Shown: positions 1 through 5,138, counted from the stretch's first letter. The stretch is 6,103 nucleotides of DNA from an uncultured Chlorobiota bacterium (GCA_946481475.1 CAMLOB010000266.1:1-6103), one strand, 5' to 3'. A program made the numbers and translations. The notes: generated from the letters alone by a model not told the origin.

Positions 1-93
1 CCGGGGGAGGCGCGCACGGTCGATCCCTTTGATTCTCTTCCGAAGTCTTTCCGCCGGTTTTCAGAGATGTGGAATCCCGATTCAGATCCATGA
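1..93 (+). CDS. C-terminal end of an unidentified upstream gene (partial)
   Basis: Frame 1 is open from the first base of the window to a TGA at 91-93 and encodes about 30 residues ending FSEMWNPDSDP. The TGA shares bases with the ATG of the next gene (ATGA at 90-93), the usual arrangement of translationally coupled genes; this is the main reason to believe the frame. The tail has no motif I recognise. A second frame is also open to about base 97, so the assignment rests on the overlap and not on protein similarity. If real, the gene is in an operon with the flavoprotein that follows. Confidence 0.5.
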   Translation, partial: PGEARTVDPFDSLPKSFRRFSEMWNPDSDP

Positions 94-1328
94 GTAATTC
101 AGTTAATGATGCAATCGATACCATCGTCATCGGGGCGGGGGCGGCGGGATTGATTGCCGCCGGATTCTCCGCACTGGCCGGAGGAAAGACACTTCTGCTG
201 GAACGGACATCAGACGGCGGCAGGAAGATCCTGATCAGCGGCGGCGGCCGGTGCAACATCCTCCCCTCCCGACTCTCCACATCGCAGTTCGTCACCGCGT
301 CGTCGCAGACGCTTCTGAAGAAGATGCTGCGGGCCTGGCCCCTTGCAAAGCAACGGGAGTTCTTCGAGACGGAACTGAAGCTGGAGCTGGTTCTTGAGGA
401 GGAGAGCGGAAAGCTCTTTCCGGAGTCGAACCGGGCGCGGGATGTGCGGGACGGATTGGTGGAGTGGAATCGACGTTGCGGCGTCGGACTGCGGTTCGAT
501 GCACACGTGGTCGATCTGGAGACGGGGAACGGACTGTGGCGGGTGCGGCTTGCCGATGGTCAGTCACTTGAGGCGAAGAGAGTGATTCTGGCGACGGGGG
601 GGCTTTCAGTGCCGAAGACCGGGAGTGACGGAACGGGACTGAATATTGCCGAGAAGCTGGGGCACCGGCTCAATCGGACATATCCGGCTCTTACACCTCT
701 GACCGCAGAACCGCCGCCGCACGGAGACCTGGCCGGTCTCTCTCTCAACGTCCGGCTTGAAGCTCCGGGAGCGCACGGCTCTTTCGTAACCGAGGGGGGA
801 TTCCTCTTCACGCACCGGGGCTACAGCGGACCTTCCGTTCTGGATATTTCCCACCTGCCGGTTCTCTCCCGACTGAGCGGAAAGGAACGTCAGGAAGTCT
901 ACGTCCGCTGGGTCGATCGCGACGAGGAGACGTGGCGGTCGGAATTGATCAAGGGGGGACGCTGGAGGGTTGCGCCCGTCCTGCGGGAAGTTCTGCCGGA
1001 GCGTCTTGCCGAGCGTCTGGTCGAGGAGACCGGCATTCCTCCCGAACGGAATTGCTCGGAGCTTCGACGTGAAGAGCGGGAGGAGTTGATCGAACGACTG
1101 ATCCGCTACCGGCTTCCCTGGACCGGAGACGAGGGGTACAAGAAGGCCGAGGTGACCGGCGGAGGGGTGGCCCTTGAAGAGGTGAATCCGAAGACGCTTG
1201 AGAGCCGGCGACATCCCGGTCTCTACTTCTGCGGCGAGATGCTCGATGCGTTCGGTCCGATCGGCGGCTATAACTTTCTTTGGGCGTGGGGGACCGGGCG
1301 GAGTGCGGGGATCGGGAAGCGTGCGTGA
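90..1328 (+). CDS. BaiN/YhiN (HI0933-type) NAD(P)/FAD-dependent oxidoreductase
   Basis: Predicted soluble flavoprotein of 412 residues, about the usual length for the HI0933/YhiN/BaiN family. Numbered from the ATG at 90: dinucleotide-binding motif GAGAAG at 15-20, with the acidic residue ending strand 2 at E38 (LLLE); the family signature GRKILISGGGRCN at 44-56; a second FAD/NAD segment ATGG..PKTGSDGTG near 165-178; and the C-terminal block TGGGV at about 356, GLYFCGEMLD at about 377 and GGYNFLWAW at about 392, which closes over the flavin in this family. The ATG at 90 is preferred over the in-frame GTG at 69 because it makes an ATGA overlap with the upstream stop and leaves only 14 residues before the first beta strand; neither start has a good Shine-Dalgarno. 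The substrate is unknown; one Clostridium member (BaiN) has been proposed to act on bile-acid intermediates, which should not be transferred here. The last codons lie inside an octamer repeat. Confidence 0.93.
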   Translation: MSNSVNDAIDTIVIGAGAAGLIAAGFSALAGGKTLLLERTSDGGRKILISGGGRCNILPSRLSTSQFVTASSQTLLKKMLRAWPLAKQREFFETELKLELVLEEESGKLFPESNRARDVRDGLVEWNRRCGVGLRFDAHVVDLETGNGLWRVRLADGQSLEAKRVILATGGLSVPKTGSDGTGLNIAEKLGHRLNRTYPALTPLTAEPPPHGDLAGLSLNVRLEAPGAHGSFVTEGGFLFTHRGYSGPSVLDISHLPVLSRLSGKERQEVYVRWVDRDEETWRSELIKGGRWRVAPVLREVLPERLAERLVEETGIPPERNCSELRREEREELIERLIRYRLPWTGDEGYKKAEVTGGGVALEEVNPKTLESRRHPGLYFCGEMLDAFGPIGGYNFLWAWGTGRSAGIGKRA

Positions 1329-1361
1329 GTGAGTGGGTGTGGGAGTGGATGAGTATGAGAT
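1322..1361 (+). repeat. Degenerate TGNNTGAG octamer tract over the flavoprotein stop codon
   Basis: Five consecutive octamers in strict 8-base register (1322, 1330, 1338, 1346, 1354). The first (TGCGTGAG) and fourth (TGGATGAG) fit TGNNTGAG exactly, two are one or two bases off, and the fifth is degenerate. The stop codon of the preceding gene (1326-1328) is inside the first unit. On the other strand the unit reads CTCANNCA. The same unit recurs at 4801-4832. Confidence 0.75.
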
Positions 1362-1409
1362 GCCGCCGTGCCGGAGTGGAGCCGGGAGACATCCGCTTGT
1401 GATATAAAA

Positions 1410-1429
1410 AAGTAGTACTGAAGTAGTAC
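1410..1429 (+). promoter_or_regulatory. Direct repeat AAGTAGTAC x2, 11-bp period (possible activator site)
   Basis: AAGTAGTAC occurs at 1410-1418 and again at 1421-1429, with identical half-sites exactly one helical turn apart, just after an A-rich run (TATAAAAAA). It lies 128 bases before the RhiA-like gene. If the TATGTTTG element at 1452-1459 is the -7 box, the repeat covers roughly -54 to -35, where a class II activator would bind. The identity and spacing are visible in the sequence; the function is inferred. Confidence 0.4.
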
Positions 1430-1451
1430 CGAGAGGGAGGGCAGATAGAAA

Positions 1452-1459
1452 TATGTTTG
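1452..1459 (+). promoter_or_regulatory. Candidate Bacteroidota-type -7 box (TAnnTTTG)
   Basis: TATGTTTG matches the TAnnTTTG -7 consensus of the Bacteroidota primary sigma factor. No matching TTTG is seen at the -33 position; instead the direct repeat at 1410-1429 occupies the upstream side. Transcription would start near 1466, giving a leader of about 90 bases before the ATG at 1557. Confidence 0.3.
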
Positions 1460-1486
1460 TGGTATCGGAATACTCCGAGGCCGGAA

Positions 1487-1513
1487 CCGGAGAGGATATC
1501 ATCATCTTTCCGG
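1487..1513 (+). other. 5' leader stem-loop upstream of the RhiA-like gene
   Basis: CCGGAGAGG (1487-1495) pairs with TCTTTCCGG (1505-1513): nine base pairs, two of them G-U, around a nine-base loop. It ends 32 bases before the ribosome binding site, so it could sit in the mRNA leader and affect stability. The wobble pairs and loop size make it only moderately convincing. Confidence 0.3.
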
Positions 1514-1556
1514 AACGGACAAGACCAAATACCACTTATCAATTCAGGAGTTTGTT

Positions 1557-2228
1557 ATGGCTAACGGAATGCGGTACACCGTCATCTTTCAGAACAATTC
1601 CTCCAACCGCGGGGATGCCTGTCTGTTTCAGAAGGATCCCGGGGGAGGTTACCCGGGGGTAATGTCGCTTGCATGGTTTACAAGACCGGCCGCCCCGACC
1701 ACGAGGATCCAGTTTGCGTGGGAGCTGGCCTACGATTTTGCCTGGTCCCAGACCGGTCGTCTGGCCCCCGGAGTCGTCTTCAGCGCCTCGCAGGTCTGGC
1801 CGGCCGATCCGGCAACACAAAATCAGGTGACTTTCACCAAGGAGGGGGGATTCTACACATTCAAGGACCTGACGCAGGGACCGCAGCCCGGCAGCCTCAC
1901 CATCAGACAGGATTCGACGATTCCGATGGGTATGGCCTCGGTCGGGATCGGCATGTCGGGTGCGGCAACCTTTGCAGTGCAGGCCCAGCCGAACATGAAT
2001 GTCATGTTCACACCCCATCCGGAATACTGGATTGCGTTCGGCAACTATATGACCGGTGAAGTACTCGATACCCAGTCGATGTTCAATGCGGCAAAGATTA
2101 CGTTCCCTCCGAACATCTATACGATGGTCGCAACGCTGAATCAGGATAACACCTGGACCATCACGCCTCTGGACACGCTGAATGCGGAATTGCTGAAGGG
2201 GAGCAAGGCCGAAGCGGAAGCTGCCTGA
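1557..2228 (+). CDS. RhiA-like tryptophan-rich cytosolic protein
   Basis: Predicted 223-residue, 24-kDa-class protein with no signal peptide and no membrane segment. The start is well fixed: AGGAG at 1546-1550, six bases before the ATG. The N-terminus (RYTVIFQNNSS) and alternating hydrophobic stretches suggest a beta-rich fold. Conserved-looking blocks are SLAWFT (37-42), FAWELAYDFAWSQTG (53-67), ASQVW (77-81), SVGIGMSG (128-135) and FTPHPEYWIAFGNY with GEVLDT (151-172). Six tryptophans (40, 55, 63, 81, 158, 200) and one cysteine (22). From memory these blocks resemble the family named after RhiA of Rhizobium leguminosarum, a 24-kDa protein abundant in rhizosphere bacteria and controlled by quorum sensing, of unknown biochemical role; I could not verify this. 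The last residues (AEAEAA) form a charged low-complexity tail. It appears to be a single-gene transcription unit, with its own regulatory-looking upstream region and a structured downstream region. Confidence 0.7.
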   Translation: MANGMRYTVIFQNNSSNRGDACLFQKDPGGGYPGVMSLAWFTRPAAPTTRIQFAWELAYDFAWSQTGRLAPGVVFSASQVWPADPATQNQVTFTKEGGFYTFKDLTQGPQPGSLTIRQDSTIPMGMASVGIGMSGAATFAVQAQPNMNVMFTPHPEYWIAFGNYMTGEVLDTQSMFNAAKITFPPNIYTMVATLNQDNTWTITPLDTLNAELLKGSKAEAEAA

Positions 2229-2239
2229 GATCATCGAGA

Positions 2240-2392
2240 GATCCCGGCACCGGTTTCGCTTGTCGCGGGACCGGGAGGCTTGGAATTGTGGGAACGGACA
2301 TTTCTGTCCCTCACCGGCGAACGAAACAGGTGTATCGAACATACGGAGTCCGCATTCCCGATCGGGGATGCGGACTCGGTCGTGCCGGGATC
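2240..2392 (+). other. Highly self-complementary intergenic element; possible three-way-junction RNA
   Basis: Most of the gene-free stretch 2229-2561 is this element. Three helices can be drawn. P1: GATCCCGGCAC (2240-2250) is the perfect complement of GTGCCGGGATC (2382-2392). P2: CACCGGTTTCG (2248-2258) pairs with CGAAACAGGTG (2322-2332) with one mismatch, and is extended by TCGC (2263-2266) with GCGA (2317-2320) and capped by GGACA-TTTC-TGTCC (2296-2309). P3: the 14-bp stem 2346-2377. If P1 keeps its outer eight pairs, P1, P2 and P3 coexist as a three-way junction. It lies between the RhiA-like gene and the secreted-protein gene, ending 170 bases before the latter. It could be a leader RNA, a small RNA, the 3' end of the upstream transcript, or a degenerate palindromic repeat. 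Confidence 0.4.
2346..2377 (+). repeat. 14-bp stem-loop with GATC loop
   Basis: GAGTCCGCATTCCC (2346-2359) and GGGGATGCGGACTC (2364-2377) form 14 consecutive pairs (one G-U) around a four-base GATC loop. It begins 118 bases after the stop of the RhiA-like gene. No T-run follows, so it is not a standard intrinsic terminator, although it could block exonucleases or work in both directions. Its compactness also fits a palindromic dispersed repeat. Confidence 0.7.
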
Positions 2393-2485
2393 GTGACGGT
2401 AAGTCGTCTTGACAGGGCTCGAGGGTGCCTGAAAGCAAAACAGGGAAGCCGCATATTCCTGCTCCCCCCTCAGCAGCGGTGACAT

Positions 2486-2512
2486 TTGAATCCCTTGTGA
2501 TGTCTTTATAGA
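2486..2512 (+). promoter_or_regulatory. Weak candidate promoter for the secreted-protein gene
   Basis: In the AT-richer stretch after the structured element, TTGAAT (2486-2491) and TATAGA (2507-2512) are each four of six to the sigma70 consensus, but the spacer is only 15 bases. An alternative pair is TTGTGA (2495-2500) with TATCAT (2515-2520), at 14 bases. Neither is strong; I report the region rather than a firm site. Confidence 0.22.
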
Positions 2513-2561
2513 CTTATCATTTCTTGTTCGGTGCTGATTCCCAACGATACAGGACGGTGTT

Positions 2562-4811
2562 ATGAAATTCCTACGGCTACTCTTTTCCTCTCTCCTCTTC
2601 ATTCTGCTGTCCGCTGCGTCTTCACTTCTCTTTGCCCAGCTTATCTCCGGCACTGTAATCCCGGTCAACCTCTCCCCGCAGGACTCTCTGATTGACGTAT
2701 ATGTCGACGACACGAACATCGGGTCCGCCCTTCAGTTCGGAAAGTCCGGAGAGGGGGCCGGTTTCAGTCTTGTAGAGAAGCAAAGTTTTTCCATCAGAGT
2801 CGTTAATCCGGAGACCGGAGAAACGCGGGCTGAGAAGTCGGTTACGCTTCAGCCGGGTCTCCCGACCTTCGTATACTACTCCAACGGAGCCGTTGTCCCC
2901 CTGTGGTATCCGAGCGGCGGAAGTGTTCCCCTGACGATAGTGAACCTGACGCCGCGGCAGCGGCAGATCGCCATAACTCTGCCGGACGGGAAAGTGGTGA
3001 CGCGGATTCCTTACCGACATACATCCGCTTTGCATGAAGATGTGCGGAGCGAGGAGTTCCTGAACAGACTTCTCACCGTCGATGTTGACGGAAAGAAGTG
3101 GTACGGTGCGGGAGGGTATCCGGTGGTAGTGATCGAGAGGGATGAGAAGGCGGAGGTCTGGACTCAGTATGCTATCGACGGTTTCGATCGCTACGTTGAT
3201 ACCGAGCCGGTTGATTTCAAGCCCCGCATCCGGTTTGCCAACGTTTCCCGGATTGCTGTGGGAACAATGGTTGATAACCAGATGCCGGAAGGCTGGGACA
3301 TTATTCCCTCGTTCTCCGCTCTCTCTGCCCGGGAAGCGGTTCCGGGCAAACACAGACTGGATATGGTTCTGGAAGGAGGACTAAAGGAACGCTGGGATTC
3401 TGCGACGGTATGGAACGGCGAAACGACAACGATCGTTGCGATGGATGTTCCGGGGGCCTTCAGCTACACCCTGCAAACCATCCGGACGCCACATTCCTCC
3501 ATCCTGCCGGTGCCGTGGAGAGGAGAGCCGCTGAACACCCGATTTGCCGTTCAGTTTGTTCCGTTCAATTTCAATTTTTTTGAGAAGGACGACAGCATCG
3601 TCATCCTTGAGATCTACCGTCCCGACGGAACCCCGATAGCCGAACGGGTCATGCGGTCTATGACTGTGACGCAGGACATGAGCAGTCACGCAGGAGAGTA
3701 CCGGATCGATCTCCACGAAATGTCCGGAAGTCTGCTGCGACGCTACAGGATCAATCTGGAGGCGGGGAAGCACTACCGGCTGTTCCTGACCGGGATGGAG
3801 CTTGACGATCTTTCTCTTCATGCTCTTTCATTGCTCGATACCGGAGCGGTCGGTTCGCTTCCTCAGGGGGAAATCGTGCCGATCAATGAAGTCGGCGGTA
3901 CCATCCGGATCGTCAATCTGCCGGGATCGGGCCGGATCGTCAACGGTCTGATTAACGGGAACGGAAATGGGATGATGGAGGGGATTGGCGAGGGAAAGGC
4001 AAGCGGCGGGGCATCGGTCCATGATGGAGACGAGATCGACATCAGAGACAAGGGAGGAGAGACGCTCGACGAGTTCGAGATCGACGTCGAGCCGAAAGGG
4101 GTCACCTCGATCTTCGTTGTTCCCGGTTCCGCTCCGTTGAACGAGGTCCGGACAATCACGCTCGGTACGCCCTATCTTCCGGCATCGCTTCTGGGAAGCG
4201 ATGCGCGCCTCCGTCTTCTGAATCTTGAGGAGGAGGCCGGTCCGGTTGATATTACATTCCAGTCAGGTTCGACGATCGAGGTGATCGGAAACATCGGCAG
4301 CGGCGAGGCAAGTCCGTATTCCCGGATGCCTGCCGACGAAGTCACGATTCTGTTGACGCGGCACAACACAGGAGATACTATCCTGACGACATCTCTCAGA
4401 CCGACGCGGCAGACCGCAAACACGCTGATCTTCACAGGGAGCGTGGCCGACGGCACGGCGCAGCTTGTTCAGGTGCAGGATGATCCGGTCGGCACGCAGG
4501 ATGTCAGGATCCTTCACAGCCTTTCAAGCGTCCCTTCGGAATCCGTTGTCGCGGGCGTTTCGATTCGTCCCCATCCGCTTGAGGGGAAGGGAACTCTTGT
4601 CTTCAACCTGAAGGAATCGTGCGATGCAACGGTTGAGCTGTTCAATGCGCAGGGAGCGTTGGTCAAACGATTGATCCGGCAGCGCCTCGTTGCCGGAGAT
4701 CAACTGATCGAACTCGACACCGAAGCGCTCCCCGCCGGAGTCTACACCCTTGCGCTGGTTTGCGGTTCGGAGCGGGTGTCAGTGCAGAAGATAATAAGAG
4801 TGAATGAGTGA
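2562..4811 (+). CDS. Secreted multi-domain DUF4397-like protein with T9SS C-terminal sorting domain
   Basis: Predicted exported protein of 749 residues. AGGA at 2551-2554, seven bases before the ATG, supports the start. Residues 1-25 form a signal peptide (K2, R5, a leucine/phenylalanine core, probable cut LFA/QL). The mature part looks like consecutive beta modules, most opening with an (I/L)R(I/F/L)xN(L/V)-like strand: about 32-108 (VIPVNL, then IDVYVD, typical of DUF4397), 124-206 (LTIVNL), 223-308 (IRFANV), 326-426 (VQFVPF), 446-522 (IRIVNL) and 548-641 (LRLLNL). Module five carries a Gly/Asn-rich insertion near 463-483. Residues 666-749 resemble the type A T9SS sorting domain: an RPHP turn where YPNP is usual, then VELFNAQGALV, AGVYTL, and a basic end VQKIIRV. 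The only two cysteines seen (687, 734) are in this domain. Likely role: surface-attached or released structural or adhesive protein; no catalytic motif seen. The stop codon lies within an octamer repeat. Confidence 0.88.
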   Translation: MKFLRLLFSSLLFILLSAASSLLFAQLISGTVIPVNLSPQDSLIDVYVDDTNIGSALQFGKSGEGAGFSLVEKQSFSIRVVNPETGETRAEKSVTLQPGLPTFVYYSNGAVVPLWYPSGGSVPLTIVNLTPRQRQIAITLPDGKVVTRIPYRHTSALHEDVRSEEFLNRLLTVDVDGKKWYGAGGYPVVVIERDEKAEVWTQYAIDGFDRYVDTEPVDFKPRIRFANVSRIAVGTMVDNQMPEGWDIIPSFSALSAREAVPGKHRLDMVLEGGLKERWDSATVWNGETTTIVAMDVPGAFSYTLQTIRTPHSSILPVPWRGEPLNTRFAVQFVPFNFNFFEKDDSIVILEIYRPDGTPIAERVMRSMTVTQDMSSHAGEYRIDLHEMSGSLLRRYRINLEAGKHYRLFLTGMELDDLSLHALSLLDTGAVGSLPQGEIVPINEVGGTIRIVNLPGSGRIVNGLINGNGNGMMEGIGEGKASGGASVHDGDEIDIRDKGGETLDEFEIDVEPKGVTSIFVVPGSAPLNEVRTITLGTPYLPASLLGSDARLRLLNLEEEAGPVDITFQSGSTIEVIGNIGSGEASPYSRMPADEVTILLTRHNTGDTILTTSLRPTRQTANTLIFTGSVADGTAQLVQVQDDPVGTQDVRILHSLSSVPSESVVAGVSIRPHPLEGKGTLVFNLKESCDATVELFNAQGALVKRLIRQRLVAGDQLIELDTEALPAGVYTLALVCGSERVSVQKIIRVNE

Positions 4812-4832
4812 GAGAGTGCATGAGTGTATGAG
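4801..4832 (+). repeat. TGNNTGAG octamer tract over the secreted-protein stop codon
   Basis: Four octamers in exact 8-base register at 4801, 4809, 4817 and 4825. Three (TGAATGAG, TGCATGAG, TGTATGAG) fit TGNATGAG exactly; the second (TGAGAGAG) deviates. The tract starts inside the last codons of the gene and its stop (4809-4811) is the first three bases of unit two. TGA triplets at 4801, 4805 and 4809 fall in three different frames within 11 bases. Same unit as at 1322-1361. Confidence 0.85.
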
Positions 4833-4842
4833 CAGGACTGCG

Positions 4843-4866
4843 GTAGCCGTCGGTCTTTAGCCGACG
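4843..4866 (+). repeat. REP-like hairpin with GTAG head
   Basis: GTAG at 4843-4846 is followed at once by the stem CGTCGG (4848-4853) / CCGACG (4861-4866) with a seven-base loop TCTTTAG. A GTAG tetranucleotide 5' of a short GC-rich hairpin is the hallmark of REP elements mobilised by REP-associated tyrosine transposases (RAYT). I see one copy and no transposase in the window; identity as a dispersed repeat needs genome-wide copies. Confidence 0.5.
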
Positions 4867-4913
4867 CCGGGATACCCGGAGCGGAACGAGACTTCCCAAA
4901 CGAAATCGAAGCG

Positions 4914-4959
4914 CAGAGAATTCTATCACATATAGAGTTATAGAAGTCGCAGTTCTCTG
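4914..4959. repeat. Bulged 13-bp inverted repeat
   Basis: CAGAGAATTCTAT (4914-4926) pairs with ATAGAA (4940-4945) and, after a seven-base bulge GTCGCAG, with TTCTCTG (4953-4959). An AT-rich 13-base loop is enclosed. Directly overlapping, TCTCT-GAAA-AGAGA (4954-4967) is an alternative five-pair hairpin with a GNRA-type loop. This may be a structured RNA segment or the remnant of a small palindromic element. No T-run follows, so it is not an obvious terminator. Confidence 0.45.
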
Positions 4960-4986
4960 AAAAGAGATCACCTGTGAGAGAATAAC

Positions 4987-5020
4987 CACAAAAACACCAA
5001 GGGCACAAAGAATCACCAAG
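4987..5020 (+). repeat. CACMAAR tract with ~9-bp spacing
   Basis: Four heptamers fitting CAC(A/C)AA(A/G) begin at 4987, 4995, 5004 and 5014, spaced 8, 9 and 10 bases: CACAAAA, CACCAAG, CACAAAG, CACCAAG. From memory, intergenic tracts of this kind are widespread in environmental FCB and related genomes and often yield spurious Leu/Val/Cys-rich reading frames on the opposite strand, as here. The function is unknown to me. Confidence 0.6.
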
Positions 5021-5089
5021 GGGGCTTCCTCCCCTGTATCATCCTTCATGCGCCGACTCTATAAAATCACATACACACGGCAGACCTCT

Positions 5090-5138
5090 CAAAGCTCATC
5101 TCCCAAAGCTCAAAGCTCACAGCTCATCTCTCAAAGCC
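5090..5138 (+). repeat. Seven-unit heptamer mosaic (A-B-A-A-A-B-A)
   Basis: Seven heptamers follow one another in perfect 7-base register from 5090. Type A is CAAAGCT (5090, 5104, 5111; one-base variants at 5118 and 5132). Type B is CATCTCY (5097, 5125). The order A-B-A-A-A-B-A is itself symmetric. Units are directly repeated with no spacers. It lies about 190 bases before the next gene start and about 80 bases before its candidate promoter. Confidence 0.75.

Noticed and set aside
596..602. Run of seven G in the flavoprotein gene as a phase-variation switch
   Set aside because: The frame is intact and the run encodes part of the conserved ATGG motif; seven bases with no other sign of slippage is weak.
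606..1535. Long open frame on the - strand (about 309 codons) opposite the flavoprotein gene
   Set aside because: It is antisense to a clear family protein, its translation is Arg/Pro/Ser-rich with no motif, and it runs through the octamer tract, giving an artificial Thr/His/Ser-rich stretch.
2222..2229. Third TGNNTGAG octamer at the stop of the RhiA-like gene (TGCCTGAG)
   Set aside because: Only one unit with no tandem copies, so it may be chance; worth including in a genome census but not evidence by itself.
2241..2277. Intrinsic terminator after the RhiA-like gene (TCCCGG ... CCGGGA)
   Set aside because: The stem is short with internal mismatches and there is no T-run; the same left arm has a better partner at 2382-2392.
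2409..2414. Perfect TTGACA -35 box
   Set aside because: No -10-like hexamer occurs 15-19 bases downstream; the match is likely chance.
1539..2438. Long open frame on the - strand (about 299 codons) opposite the RhiA-like gene
   Set aside because: Arg/Cys-rich translation without recognisable domains; it runs through the palindromic region 2240-2392. The + strand gene there has a strong ribosome binding site and conserved-looking blocks.
4663..5049. Open frame on the - strand across the repeat stack
   Set aside because: Its sequence is a read-through of the octamer and CACMAAR tracts, giving repetitive His/Ser/Leu and Leu/Val stretches; not a gene.
5090..5138. CRISPR array
   Set aside because: Units are 7 bases with no spacers; far from the repeat-spacer format, and no cas gene is present.
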